This document shows, piece by piece, positions 6,684 to 12,437 of a DNA stretch of 22,775 nt; positions within the stretch are counted from its first letter, which is position 1; each line of letters starts with the position of its first letter. The DNA comes from an uncultured Veillonella sp. (GTDB lineage Bacteria > Bacillota > Negativicutes > Veillonellales > Veillonellaceae): positions 1 through 22,775 of the forward strand of contig UQVF01000027.1 in the NCBI GenBank assembly GCA_900544365.1, in the 5' to 3' direction. Below the pieces are notes generated by a model that had not been told where the DNA came from, ran no database searches, and saw nothing but the letters and a program-made list of their open reading frames with translations. The translations under genes and the position numbers were made by a program.

Positions 6684-8023
6684 AAGTAACTAAAGATATA
6701 TCTTTATCTGTGGGGGCACTGAGTGTTCCTATTTTTATTGAACTATTTCTGCAAATGCTATTGGGCAATGTAGACCAGTTTATGCTCAGTCATTATGCAG
6801 AAACGGCCGTAGCAGCGGTGGCAAATGCAAATCAGATTATCAATATGATTCTCTTTTTGTTGATCGTCATGAGCACGGCTACGACTATCTTAATTGCCCA
6901 ATATTTAGGGGCAAGACGGCCAGATAAAATAGATGAGGTATACACAATCAGTGTAGCCTTTCATACATTGTTTAGCATTGTGGCAGGCACAGTGGTCATT
7001 GTATTTCATAAGACATTGTGCGAATGGTTAGGAGTGCCTCAAGAAATTCTAGAAGAAACTAGTTTATACATGAATATCGTAGCAGCTAGTATTCCTATCA
7101 CGGGTATTTATACGACCTATGTGGCAGTATTTAGGGGGCATTCAATGCCTCGTATTTCCATGTGGATTGCCCTGGTGATGAACATAGTCCACATTATATT
7201 AAACTATGTATTAATTTATGGGTGGGCATCGATTCCTAGCATGGGTGTCTTAGGGGTCTCCATTTCAACAGTGTTGAGCAAGGTGTTGGGACTAGGTCTT
7301 ATTATCTGGTGCCATCAATCTTTGCTGAGTGCTCGTTTGAAAGTAGATTATTTGCGCCCATTCCGGTGGGAAACACTGCGACAATTGCTGTTTATCTCCG
7401 TACCATCGGGAGGAGAAACACTGTCCTATCAACTGTCACAGACTGTAATCATGAAGATGGTGAATCTCATGGGGCTTGTGGTGATCACAACAAAAGTATA
7501 TGTGTACATCATCGCTACCTTTTGTTATATGTATACCATTGCCTTGGCCAATGCAGCGCAGATTGTGGTAGGATTCCTCATGGGAGCCAAACGAGAAGAA
7601 GAAGTATCCCGCCGTGTGTGGCTCACAACAGCGGCAGGGGTTTCCATTGGCGTCGGATTGAGCACCTTGTTTTACCTTGCTTGTGAGCCAGTGATGCGGC
7701 TTGTGACGGATAATCAGGAAATCATCGACTTGGCGAAAGCCGTTTTGTTCATCGAAATATTTTTGGAAATTGGTCGTGGTGCCAACATTGTGTTGGTCCA
7801 ATGCTTGCAAGCGGCGGGAGATATTCGTATTCCCGTGTTCGTAGGCGTCTTTGGCATGTGGATGTTCGCCGTGACCTTATCCTATTACTTTGGTATCGTC
7901 TTGGGATGGGGACTTGTAGGCGTGTGGATTGCTATGGCTATCGATGAGATTATACGAGCGCTTATATTTGTGTGGCGCTGGCAGTCGAACAAATGGAGAG
8001 GTCGTTCGCTCATATCGGTTTAA
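6680..8023 (+). CDS. MATE-family efflux transporter
   Basis: A 447-residue integral membrane protein with about 12 helices in two MatE repeats (about 10-225 and 235-440). Family features include LSVGALSVPIFIELFLQMLLGNVDQFMLSHY at the N-terminus (with the conserved acidic residue in the NVDQFM stretch) and the mid-protein IMSTATTILIAQYLGAR-like loop between helices 2 and 3. MATE proteins export drugs or metabolites in exchange for sodium ions or protons across the inner membrane. Its ATG lies inside the stop region of the 137-residue gene (ATGA overlap), so the two form a coupled pair. The substrate cannot be told. Confidence 0.88.
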   Translation: MKVTKDISLSVGALSVPIFIELFLQMLLGNVDQFMLSHYAETAVAAVANANQIINMILFLLIVMSTATTILIAQYLGARRPDKIDEVYTISVAFHTLFSIVAGTVVIVFHKTLCEWLGVPQEILEETSLYMNIVAASIPITGIYTTYVAVFRGHSMPRISMWIALVMNIVHIILNYVLIYGWASIPSMGVLGVSISTVLSKVLGLGLIIWCHQSLLSARLKVDYLRPFRWETLRQLLFISVPSGGETLSYQLSQTVIMKMVNLMGLVVITTKVYVYIIATFCYMYTIALANAAQIVVGFLMGAKREEEVSRRVWLTTAAGVSIGVGLSTLFYLACEPVMRLVTDNQEIIDLAKAVLFIEIFLEIGRGANIVLVQCLQAAGDIRIPVFVGVFGMWMFAVTLSYYFGIVLGWGLVGVWIAMAIDEIIRALIFVWRWQSNKWRGRSLISV

Positions 8024-8042
8024 ATTCCATATTGTATGTAAA

Positions 8043-8131
8043 GCTGGGGGCTCCTTTGCGTTTATCGAGAGAGGAATTTAAAACGCTCTGAGCGGGGGCT
8101 CCCTAGGGGGAGCATGTGGTTTAGAGTTCCG
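8043..8131. repeat. structured intergenic segment with stem-loops and a short direct repeat
   Basis: GCTCCC/GGGAGC (8098-8103/8108-8113) forms a GC-rich hairpin. It is flanked by a looser outer pairing of 8073-8082 with 8120-8130. GGGGGCTCC occurs twice (near 8046 and 8094). No T run follows, so it is at best a weak terminator of the MATE transcript or a processing structure. Confidence 0.35.
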
Positions 8132-8152
8132 ATTGAAGAGTGTGTGATTTTC

Positions 8153-8180
8153 TTGACTGAGGGTGTGTATATGATATACT
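8153..8180 (+). promoter_or_regulatory. promoter of the RelBE-type operon
   Basis: TTGACT (8153-8158), a 16-base spacer and TATACT (8175-8180) with a TGA extension before the -10. Confidence 0.75.
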
Positions 8181-8205
8181 GTAATTAAAGTATTACATGT
8201 ATTAC
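8181..8205 (+). promoter_or_regulatory. operator-like repeats of the RelBE-type operon
   Basis: GTAAT (8181-8185) faces ATTAC (8192-8196) as an inverted repeat, and GTATTAC occurs twice in tandem (8190-8196 and 8199-8205). The block sits directly after the -10, covering the start site. Ribbon-helix-helix antitoxins commonly bind such sites to repress their own operon. Confidence 0.45.
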
Positions 8206-8222
8206 AAAAAGGAGGGAGATTT

Positions 8223-8450
8223 ATGGCTACTACCATTTCTTTACGTTTATCTGAAGATGAGAGCCAAATGATTCAAGCGTATGTGGCTGCTAATAACTTA
8301 AATGTATCTTCCTTTATTCGTAATCTAGTGCTAGATACGATTGAGGATGAATTGCAAATTAATGAGGAACGGATTTTAAAGGCAAGACGAGAACTTCATA
8401 ATGGAAAAGTTTATGATCATGAAGAGGTTTGGAAGGAGCTTGGTATCTAG
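8223..8450 (+). CDS. RelB-like ribbon-helix-helix antitoxin
   Basis: A 75-residue antitoxin. The N-terminal strand TTISLRLSEDE followed by two helices up to about residue 45 is a ribbon-helix-helix DNA-binding fold. The acidic C-terminal tail (about 46-75, ending DHEEVWKELGI) is the usual toxin-wrapping segment. Members of this group are annotated as DUF6290 or RelB-type. The SD AAGGAGGG (8209-8216) is strong. The stop codon overlaps the GTG start of the toxin by one base. It is expected to neutralise the toxin and, with it, repress the promoter at 8153-8180 through the repeats at 8181-8205. Confidence 0.8.
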   Translation: MATTISLRLSEDESQMIQAYVAANNLNVSSFIRNLVLDTIEDELQINEERILKARRELHNGKVYDHEEVWKELGI

Positions 8451-8719
8451 TGTTTTCGGTTAAATTTTCAGAACATGCTATAAAGCAAATTAAAAAGTTA
8501 GACCCATCCATAGCAAGGATGATAAAACATTGGGTTTTGAAATATTTAGTAGGTACATTAGATCCTAGAATCCACGGAAAAATGCTAACAGGAAATCTTT
8601 CTGGGGTATGGCGATATAGAGTAGGTGACTATCGATTATTTGCGGAAATTAATGATACAGAAGTTACTATTTTTATAGTAGAAGTAGCACATAGACGTGA
8701 AGTATACAAAAATAAGTAA
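8450..8719 (+). CDS. RelE/ParE-superfamily toxin
   Basis: An 89-residue protein of the RelE fold. It begins FSVKFSEHAIKQIKKLD, the usual first strand and helix, and continues with WRYRVGDYRLFAEI (54-67) and EVAHRREVYK (78-87). The arginines in these two blocks and the late tyrosine sit where RelE has residues needed for ribosome-dependent mRNA cleavage, so the active site looks intact. I chose the GTG at 8450, which overlaps the antitoxin stop (TAGTG) and follows AAGGAG by 11 bases. A TTG at 8429 would add seven residues absent from the family. It could be ParE-like instead, but RelE fits better. Confidence 0.8.
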   Translation: MFSVKFSEHAIKQIKKLDPSIARMIKHWVLKYLVGTLDPRIHGKMLTGNLSGVWRYRVGDYRLFAEINDTEVTIFIVEVAHRREVYKNK

Positions 8720-8732
8720 CTCTCTTCCCGCT

Positions 8733-8900
8733 TATTTTTCTCAGTCTGTTTCAATTTTTATAGTTTCATCTATGCTATTGTATCAGAAGCCCACATGTAT
8801 GCTGTCAAAACTTTCGCGGAGGGCAGTTTTTACAGCATACATGTGGGCGACACTATCCCAGCAACAAAATGAATATAAAAATTGAAACTGAGCAAAAAAT
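8733..8900. repeat. 168-base nested palindromic element
   Basis: The outer arms at 8740-8762 and 8874-8892 share CTCAG and TTTCAATTTTTATA in inverted orientation with a 4-base insertion in the left arm, and T/A runs extend them to about 8733 and 8900. Within lies a perfect 17-bp stem, GCCCACATGTATGCTGT (8789-8805) against 8832-8848, continued after one mismatch by AAAACT/AGTTTT (8807-8812/8825-8830). No coding frame or T-run terminator is evident. The right arm carries the -35 of the arsA promoter. It may be a miniature mobile element, a REP-like sequence or a structured RNA gene. Confidence 0.65.
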
Positions 8901-8910
8901 ACTTTATAAT
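8882..8910 (+). promoter_or_regulatory. promoter of the arsA-arsB operon
   Basis: TTGAAA (8882-8887), a 17-base spacer and TATAAT (8905-8910). The -35 lies inside the right arm of the nested palindrome. The predicted leader is about 65 bases, too short for a cobalamin riboswitch. Confidence 0.75.
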
Positions 8911-8923
8911 GAAATCAACTTGG

Positions 8924-8947
8924 CATAGTCTAGGGCTATGTTTTTTT
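8924..8947 (+). terminator. weak attenuator-like hairpin in the arsA leader
   Basis: CATAG (8924-8928) pairs with CTATG (8936-8940), followed at once by seven T (8941-8947). It lies between the promoter and the start codon. The stem is only five base pairs, so termination would be partial at most. Confidence 0.3.
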
Positions 8948-8981
8948 GTATTCTTATGATGGGTTTCACATAGGAGGACGT

Positions 8982-10028
8982 ATGAGTTTATATGAAAGTA
9001 CGTTGGCACGGATTGTGCCACGGAATAAAGAGATTGAACGAGCAATTGGGGAAGAGTGGAGTAAGGCGACTCCATATGGTTCGTATGGAAAGCTAGCAAC
9101 TATGGTAGAGCATTATGCAGCGGCGACGAATCAACCGAACCCAACGGCTCCTAAGCCTTGCATGATCATCGCCTCTGGTGACCATGGTGTGGCAAAAATT
9201 GGTGTTAGCGCGTATCCTCAAGAGGTAACGGTACATATGACCATGAACTACTTGATTCCTAAAGGGGCGGCTGCGAATGCGCTGGCTAATTATTGCGGGG
9301 CTCAAATTGAAGTCATTGATGTAGGGGTGGCTGGCGACTTATCAGCGGTACCAGGTTTACACCATCGCAAGGTGATGGTAGGCGGTACGAATAATATGTT
9401 GGAAGAGCCTGCTATGCCTTTGGAAAAAGCAATAGAAGCGGTAGAGGTAGGTATTGCTTTTGTAGAAGAAAAGGTGAAAGAAGGCTTCAACACTTTCCTA
9501 GTAGGCGAAATGGGCATTGGAAACACCACGTCCAGTGCAGTCATTACAGCGAAGTTCTCTGGACTTTCAGCAGAAGAAGCGACAGGACGAGGCACGAATA
9601 TTTCAGATGAACGCTTAAAAGTGAAGCAAAAAGTTGTGTACGATGCGCTAGTGAAATATGCACATATTCCAGCTTCAGATGGATTGGGTGTTTTGTCTGC
9701 CGTAGGAGGATTAGAGTTTGCTTGCTTGGTAGGTGTTATCCTAGGGGCGGCGGCGAATCATGCATTGGTGGTCATCGATGGATTCAACACTACAGCCTGC
9801 GCACTCATTGCACACGCTATGAATCCGCACGCCATGGATTACGTGATGGCATCTCATTTGTCGGCTGAAAAAGCTCATAAAGATGCGTTGAAAACATTGG
9901 GCCTTGAAGCCTATGTAGACCTTGGGTTCTGTTTGGGAGAGGCCACAGGCGGATCTATGCAAATGCAAATGTTGAACCTAGCAGTAGAAATGTTCCATGA
10001 AGTTGCAGGAGGTGAACACCATGCGTAA
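8982..10028 (+). CDS. arsA: CobT-family phosphoribosyltransferase, ArsA-like (cobamide lower-ligand activation)
   Basis: A 348-residue CobT homologue. CobT enzymes transfer the phosphoribosyl group of nicotinate mononucleotide to the lower-ligand base of cobamides. The active-site blocks are intact: SGDHGV (65-70), GEMGIGNTT (175-183, phosphate binding) and CLGEATGG with the catalytic glutamate at 320. A second, diverged CobT homologue follows directly. Such pairs in Sporomusa ovata and Veillonella are ArsA and ArsB, which together attach phenol or p-cresol. I therefore prefer ArsA over plain CobT, on context. The names are unrelated to arsenic resistance. The ATG at 8982 follows AGGAGG (8972-8977); a TTG at 8946 would add 12 unlikely residues. 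Confidence 0.85.
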   Translation: MSLYESTLARIVPRNKEIERAIGEEWSKATPYGSYGKLATMVEHYAAATNQPNPTAPKPCMIIASGDHGVAKIGVSAYPQEVTVHMTMNYLIPKGAAANALANYCGAQIEVIDVGVAGDLSAVPGLHHRKVMVGGTNNMLEEPAMPLEKAIEAVEVGIAFVEEKVKEGFNTFLVGEMGIGNTTSSAVITAKFSGLSAEEATGRGTNISDERLKVKQKVVYDALVKYAHIPASDGLGVLSAVGGLEFACLVGVILGAAANHALVVIDGFNTTACALIAHAMNPHAMDYVMASHLSAEKAHKDALKTLGLEAYVDLGFCLGEATGGSMQMQMLNLAVEMFHEVAGGEHHA

Positions 10029-11085
10029 AATTGTCATCGAACCATTGCACAAACCGTCCATGGAGGAATGTCGTTTGCGTATCGATAACCTTACAAAACC
10101 GTTGTACTCTTTGGCTCGCTTAGAAAAAATTACAGAACGTATGGCAGGGATTTTGAAAGAAGAAAAACCTAACCACCTTCGTCATGCTGTTGTTATCGTT
10201 GGTGCTGACATCGCTGTGGATGGACCACAAAACCAAACCCATGGTGTGGAAAGTTTGAAAGCTATGGAGCGATTGGCATCTAGTCACTCTGCAACTTATG
10301 GTGCTGCGAAGAAGATTGGGGCACATGTGTTCTTAGTAGATGCAGGGTTAGAACTTGATACAAGTCATATCGAAGGTGTGCGCCAACATAAACTGGCGAA
10401 AGGTTCTAAATTTTTCCGTATGCATGCAGCGTTGAGCCCTGAGATTGTTGAACAAGGTTTAGAAGTAGGATTTACCTTGGCAGATGAATTGAGTGAAAAA
10501 GGATACCAAACGATCGCTATTGGCACTGTCGGTGAAAGAAGCTTACTTTCAGCGTTGGCGGTGACAGCGGCTATCACAGGATACCCAATGGTAGAGTTAT
10601 TAACAGAGAATAATTGCACCTTGAGCATCCAAGAAAAGGCGAAACAATTGACGGCGAGCTTGGCTGAACATCAATTGCCGAGCCAAGATGGAGCTCATGT
10701 ATTGGCTACTGTAGGATCTCCGGACGTGGTGGTCTTAACAGGACTCATCCTAGGAGCGGCAAGCCATCGTATGGCGGTGGTTTTCGACACAGCAGAGACA
10801 GGCGCAGCCGTACTCGCTGCAAAGTGTATCAACGAAGGGGTTATGAATTACGTGTTCCCATCTGTCCATATGGGAGAACCAGTACAAAAAGCGCAAATGA
10901 AATACTTAGGCATCCAGCCACATCTATTCTACGGCTTTGAAATGGATGAAGCTTTGGGTTCCACTATGGGATTGTCTGTGCTTGATGCGGGCATGCACAT
11001 GTTGAACGATATGAAAACATTCGGCGAAGCTAGCGTAAACGTAGCTGTTGATGGACCGGGATCTGAACGACAAGATGGACGGTAA
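10021..11085 (+). CDS. arsB: diverged CobT homologue, ArsB-like partner subunit
   Basis: A 354-residue protein aligning with CobT over its whole length (VIVGADIAVDGP at 58-69, LTGLILGAASHRMAVVFD at 239-256). The phosphate-binding GxGNTT has become GTVGERSLL (168-176), while a glutamate in the late MDEALGS block (E310) remains. This fits ArsB, the partner of ArsA in the phenolic-base phosphoribosyltransferase of Sporomusa ovata. The ATG at 10021 follows AGGAGG and overlaps the arsA stop by eight bases, so the two are translationally coupled and probably form a heterodimer. An upstream ATG at 9997 lies within arsA and lacks a good SD. Assignment to ArsB rather than a second CobT is inference from pairing and motif loss. 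Confidence 0.8.
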   Translation: MRKIVIEPLHKPSMEECRLRIDNLTKPLYSLARLEKITERMAGILKEEKPNHLRHAVVIVGADIAVDGPQNQTHGVESLKAMERLASSHSATYGAAKKIGAHVFLVDAGLELDTSHIEGVRQHKLAKGSKFFRMHAALSPEIVEQGLEVGFTLADELSEKGYQTIAIGTVGERSLLSALAVTAAITGYPMVELLTENNCTLSIQEKAKQLTASLAEHQLPSQDGAHVLATVGSPDVVVLTGLILGAASHRMAVVFDTAETGAAVLAAKCINEGVMNYVFPSVHMGEPVQKAQMKYLGIQPHLFYGFEMDEALGSTMGLSVLDAGMHMLNDMKTFGEASVNVAVDGPGSERQDGR

Positions 11086-11103
11086 TACGTACTAATTATG
11101 TGG

Positions 11104-11109
11104 TATAAT
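11104..11109 (+). promoter_or_regulatory. -10 box before the MNT gene
   Basis: TATAAT preceded by TGG (extended -10) just after the arsB stop; the -35 is poor. It would allow the MNT gene separate expression. Confidence 0.45.
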
Positions 11110-11129
11110 ATAGAAAAGGAGGGTATAGT

Positions 11130-11399
11130 ATGAAAACACTCAATGAGATTCGTAACTTAATTACTCCAGTCCTAGAACTATATCACGTGAAATCGGCCTA
11201 TGTATTTGGTTCGTATGCTCGTGGTGAAGCTAATGAAACTAGTGATGTAGATTTGTTTGTAGTTTTTGATAATGATGAGATTAGTTTGTTTGAAGTGGGC
11301 GGTCTTTTAGAAACATTGAAAGAAGTGTTGCAAATGAATGTGGACTTGCTCACTGATGGAAATAAATTAACTGAACGTTTTCAAAAAAAATCTTTTTAG
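11130..11399 (+). CDS. MNT-type nucleotidyltransferase domain protein (MntA-like antitoxin, C-terminus frameshifted)
   Basis: An 89-residue minimal nucleotidyltransferase. The motif GSYARGEANETSDVDL (27-42) is the GSxxRG...DxD signature with metal-binding D39 and D41, and VDLL (71-74) supplies the third aspartate. MNT proteins of this size are antitoxins that AMPylate a HEPN toxin (MntA/HepT). The frame stops at 11397-11399 straight after eight A (11383-11390). With seven A it would continue FQKNLFRDMIHIYGDIYEEQ to a TGA at 11452-11454, which is the normal MNT ending and would overlap the HEPN start. The core is intact but the tail is lost. SD AAAGGAGGG (11116-11123, approximate) is strong. 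Confidence 0.75.
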   Translation: MKTLNEIRNLITPVLELYHVKSAYVFGSYARGEANETSDVDLFVVFDNDEISLFEVGGLLETLKEVLQMNVDLLTDGNKLTERFQKKSF

Positions 11400-11428
11400 A
11401 GATATGATTCATATATATGGTGATATCT

Positions 11429-11518
11429 ATGAAGAACAAAGATATATTAGTTGATGTATTAGATTTAATGGATAGGCTAGACATGTCTGTCAGGTTATAT
11501 AAAATCCAAGATATGTAA
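11429..11518 (+). pseudogene. stub of a HEPN (HepT-like) toxin gene
   Basis: An ATG at 11429 inside the restored MNT frame opens 29 codons, MKNKDILVDVLDLMDRLDMS..., then stops at 11516-11518. This resembles only the first helix of HepT proteins, which are usually 110-140 residues and carry a late RxxxxH active site; none follows here. It is best read as the remnant of the toxin partner of the MNT gene. The match is short, so confidence is limited. Confidence 0.4.
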
Positions 11519-11543
11519 GACTTTTTATGTAGAGACGAACTGT

Positions 11544-11590
11544 AAAGGTTGTAGTGAAATATACTGTGTATATTTTGCTACAACTTTTTT
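11544..11590 (+). terminator. rho-independent terminator
   Basis: AAAGGTTGTAG pairs with CTACAACTTT (11578 onward) and AAATATAC/GTATATTT forms the upper stem. It ends in TTTTTT at 11585-11590. It closes the ars/MNT transcription unit. Confidence 0.75.
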
Positions 11591-11617
11591 ATGACGGATT
11601 ATACATAAATATTCCTT

Positions 11618-11648
11618 TTGATTATAAGGGAGAAATCACTATAATCAA
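11618..11648. promoter_or_regulatory. symmetric palindrome with promoter boxes on both strands
   Basis: TTGATTATA (11618-11626) and TATAATCAA (11640-11648) are perfect inverted repeats 13 bases apart. On each strand the sequence reads TTGATT, 16 bases, TATAAT, so the arms form a mirror-image promoter pair. No gene starts close by in either direction. Confidence 0.35.
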
Positions 11649-11742
11649 CATCTTAGATGGGTACTCCAGCGTATTGTAATGGAGGAATGTTACAGGTTAT
11701 TTGTAGCTTCTTTGCAGAGTGAAAAATATTTTAAAAATTTTG

Positions 11743-11772
11743 TTGACAACTATCTAAATTTTTTGGTATTAT
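11743..11772 (+). promoter_or_regulatory. promoter of the tRNA cluster
   Basis: Perfect TTGACA (11743-11748), an 18-base spacer and TATTAT (11767-11772) with a TGG extension, about 40 bases before tRNA-Gly. Confidence 0.8.
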
Positions 11773-11814
11773 AAGTGAGCAGTCGCAAGAAAGAAAAACA
11801 TGGATTGCATACAT

Positions 11815-11889
11815 GCGGAAATAGCTCAGCGGTAGAGCACCGCCTTGCCAAGGCGGGGGTCGCGAGTTCGAATCTCGTTTTCCGCTCCA
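11815..11889 (+). tRNA. tRNA-Gly (GCC)
   Basis: A 75-base cloverleaf. Acceptor GCGGAAA pairs with TTTCCGC; the anticodon stem CCGCC/GGCGG encloses TTGCCAA with anticodon GCC. The T-loop GTTCGAATC is present and CCA is encoded. Confidence 0.97.
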
Positions 11890-11899
11890 GTTTGTTCAT

Positions 11900-11975
11900 T
11901 CCTCGATAGCTCAGCAGGTAGAGCAATCGGCTGTTAACCGATCGGTCGTAGGTTCGAGTCCTACTCGAGGAGCCA
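11900..11975 (+). tRNA. tRNA-Asn (GTT)
   Basis: A 76-base cloverleaf. Acceptor TCCTCGA pairs with TCGAGGA; the anticodon loop CTGTTAA carries GTT between ATCGG and CCGAT; CCA is encoded. Confidence 0.97.
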
Positions 11976-12001
11976 ACTTACTTTCGGTTAGTACACATCA
12001 T

Positions 12002-12077
12002 GACCCACTAGCTCAGTTGGCAGAGCACCTGACTTTTAATCAGGGTGTCCCGCGTTCGAGTCGCGGGTGGGTCACCA
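12002..12077 (+). tRNA. tRNA-Lys (TTT)
   Basis: A 76-base cloverleaf. Acceptor GACCCAC pairs with GTGGGTC; the anticodon loop is CTTTTAA with anticodon TTT; CCA is encoded. Confidence 0.97.
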
Positions 12078-12089
12078 TTTACACAACAT

Positions 12090-12164
12090 GGCCCGTTGGT
12101 CAAGCGGTTAAGACACCGCCCTTTCACGGCGGTATCGGGGGTTCGATTCCCCCACGGGTCACCA
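12090..12164 (+). tRNA. tRNA-Glu (TTC)
   Basis: A 75-base cloverleaf. Acceptor GGCCCGT pairs with ACGGGTC (one G-U); anticodon stem CCGCC/GGCGG encloses CTTTCAC with anticodon TTC; CCA is encoded. Confidence 0.97.
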
Positions 12165-12167
12165 TAT

Positions 12168-12243
<76 letters not shown>

Positions 12244-12247
12244 CATT

Positions 12248-12276
12248 AGGAACTATCTTCGGATAGTTCCTTTTTT
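12248..12276 (+). terminator. terminator of the tRNA cluster
   Basis: GGAACTATC and GATAGTTCC form a 9-10 bp stem with a TTCG tetraloop, followed by TTTTTT. Textbook rho-independent terminator. Confidence 0.95.
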
Positions 12277-12437
12277 GTTTGATGTAGCCTCGGTATGGTC
12301 TATACGAGGTGATCTAAATCATTCGGAATCAATAGGTGTAGAAGATTTCGGAGAATGTTTTAGAACACTTTCAAATCTCAATATAAATAGGTATAATAAG
12401 AGAAGAACACATACATTTATGAATTGGAGGAATCACC

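Noticed and set aside
8429..8449. TTG start for the RelE-type toxin
   Set aside because: It would add seven residues not seen in the family; the GTG at 8450 overlaps the antitoxin stop in the usual way.
8700..8981. Cobalamin riboswitch upstream of the CobT-like genes
   Set aside because: The leader from the predicted start near 8917 is only about 65 bases and I see no B12-box-like element; the upstream palindrome does not resemble one.
11575..11679. Open stretch reading ...LQLFYDGLYINIPFDYKGE..., reminiscent of a recombinase C-terminus
   Set aside because: Short, overlaps a terminator hairpin, has no start signal, and the resemblance is too vague to call a pseudogene.
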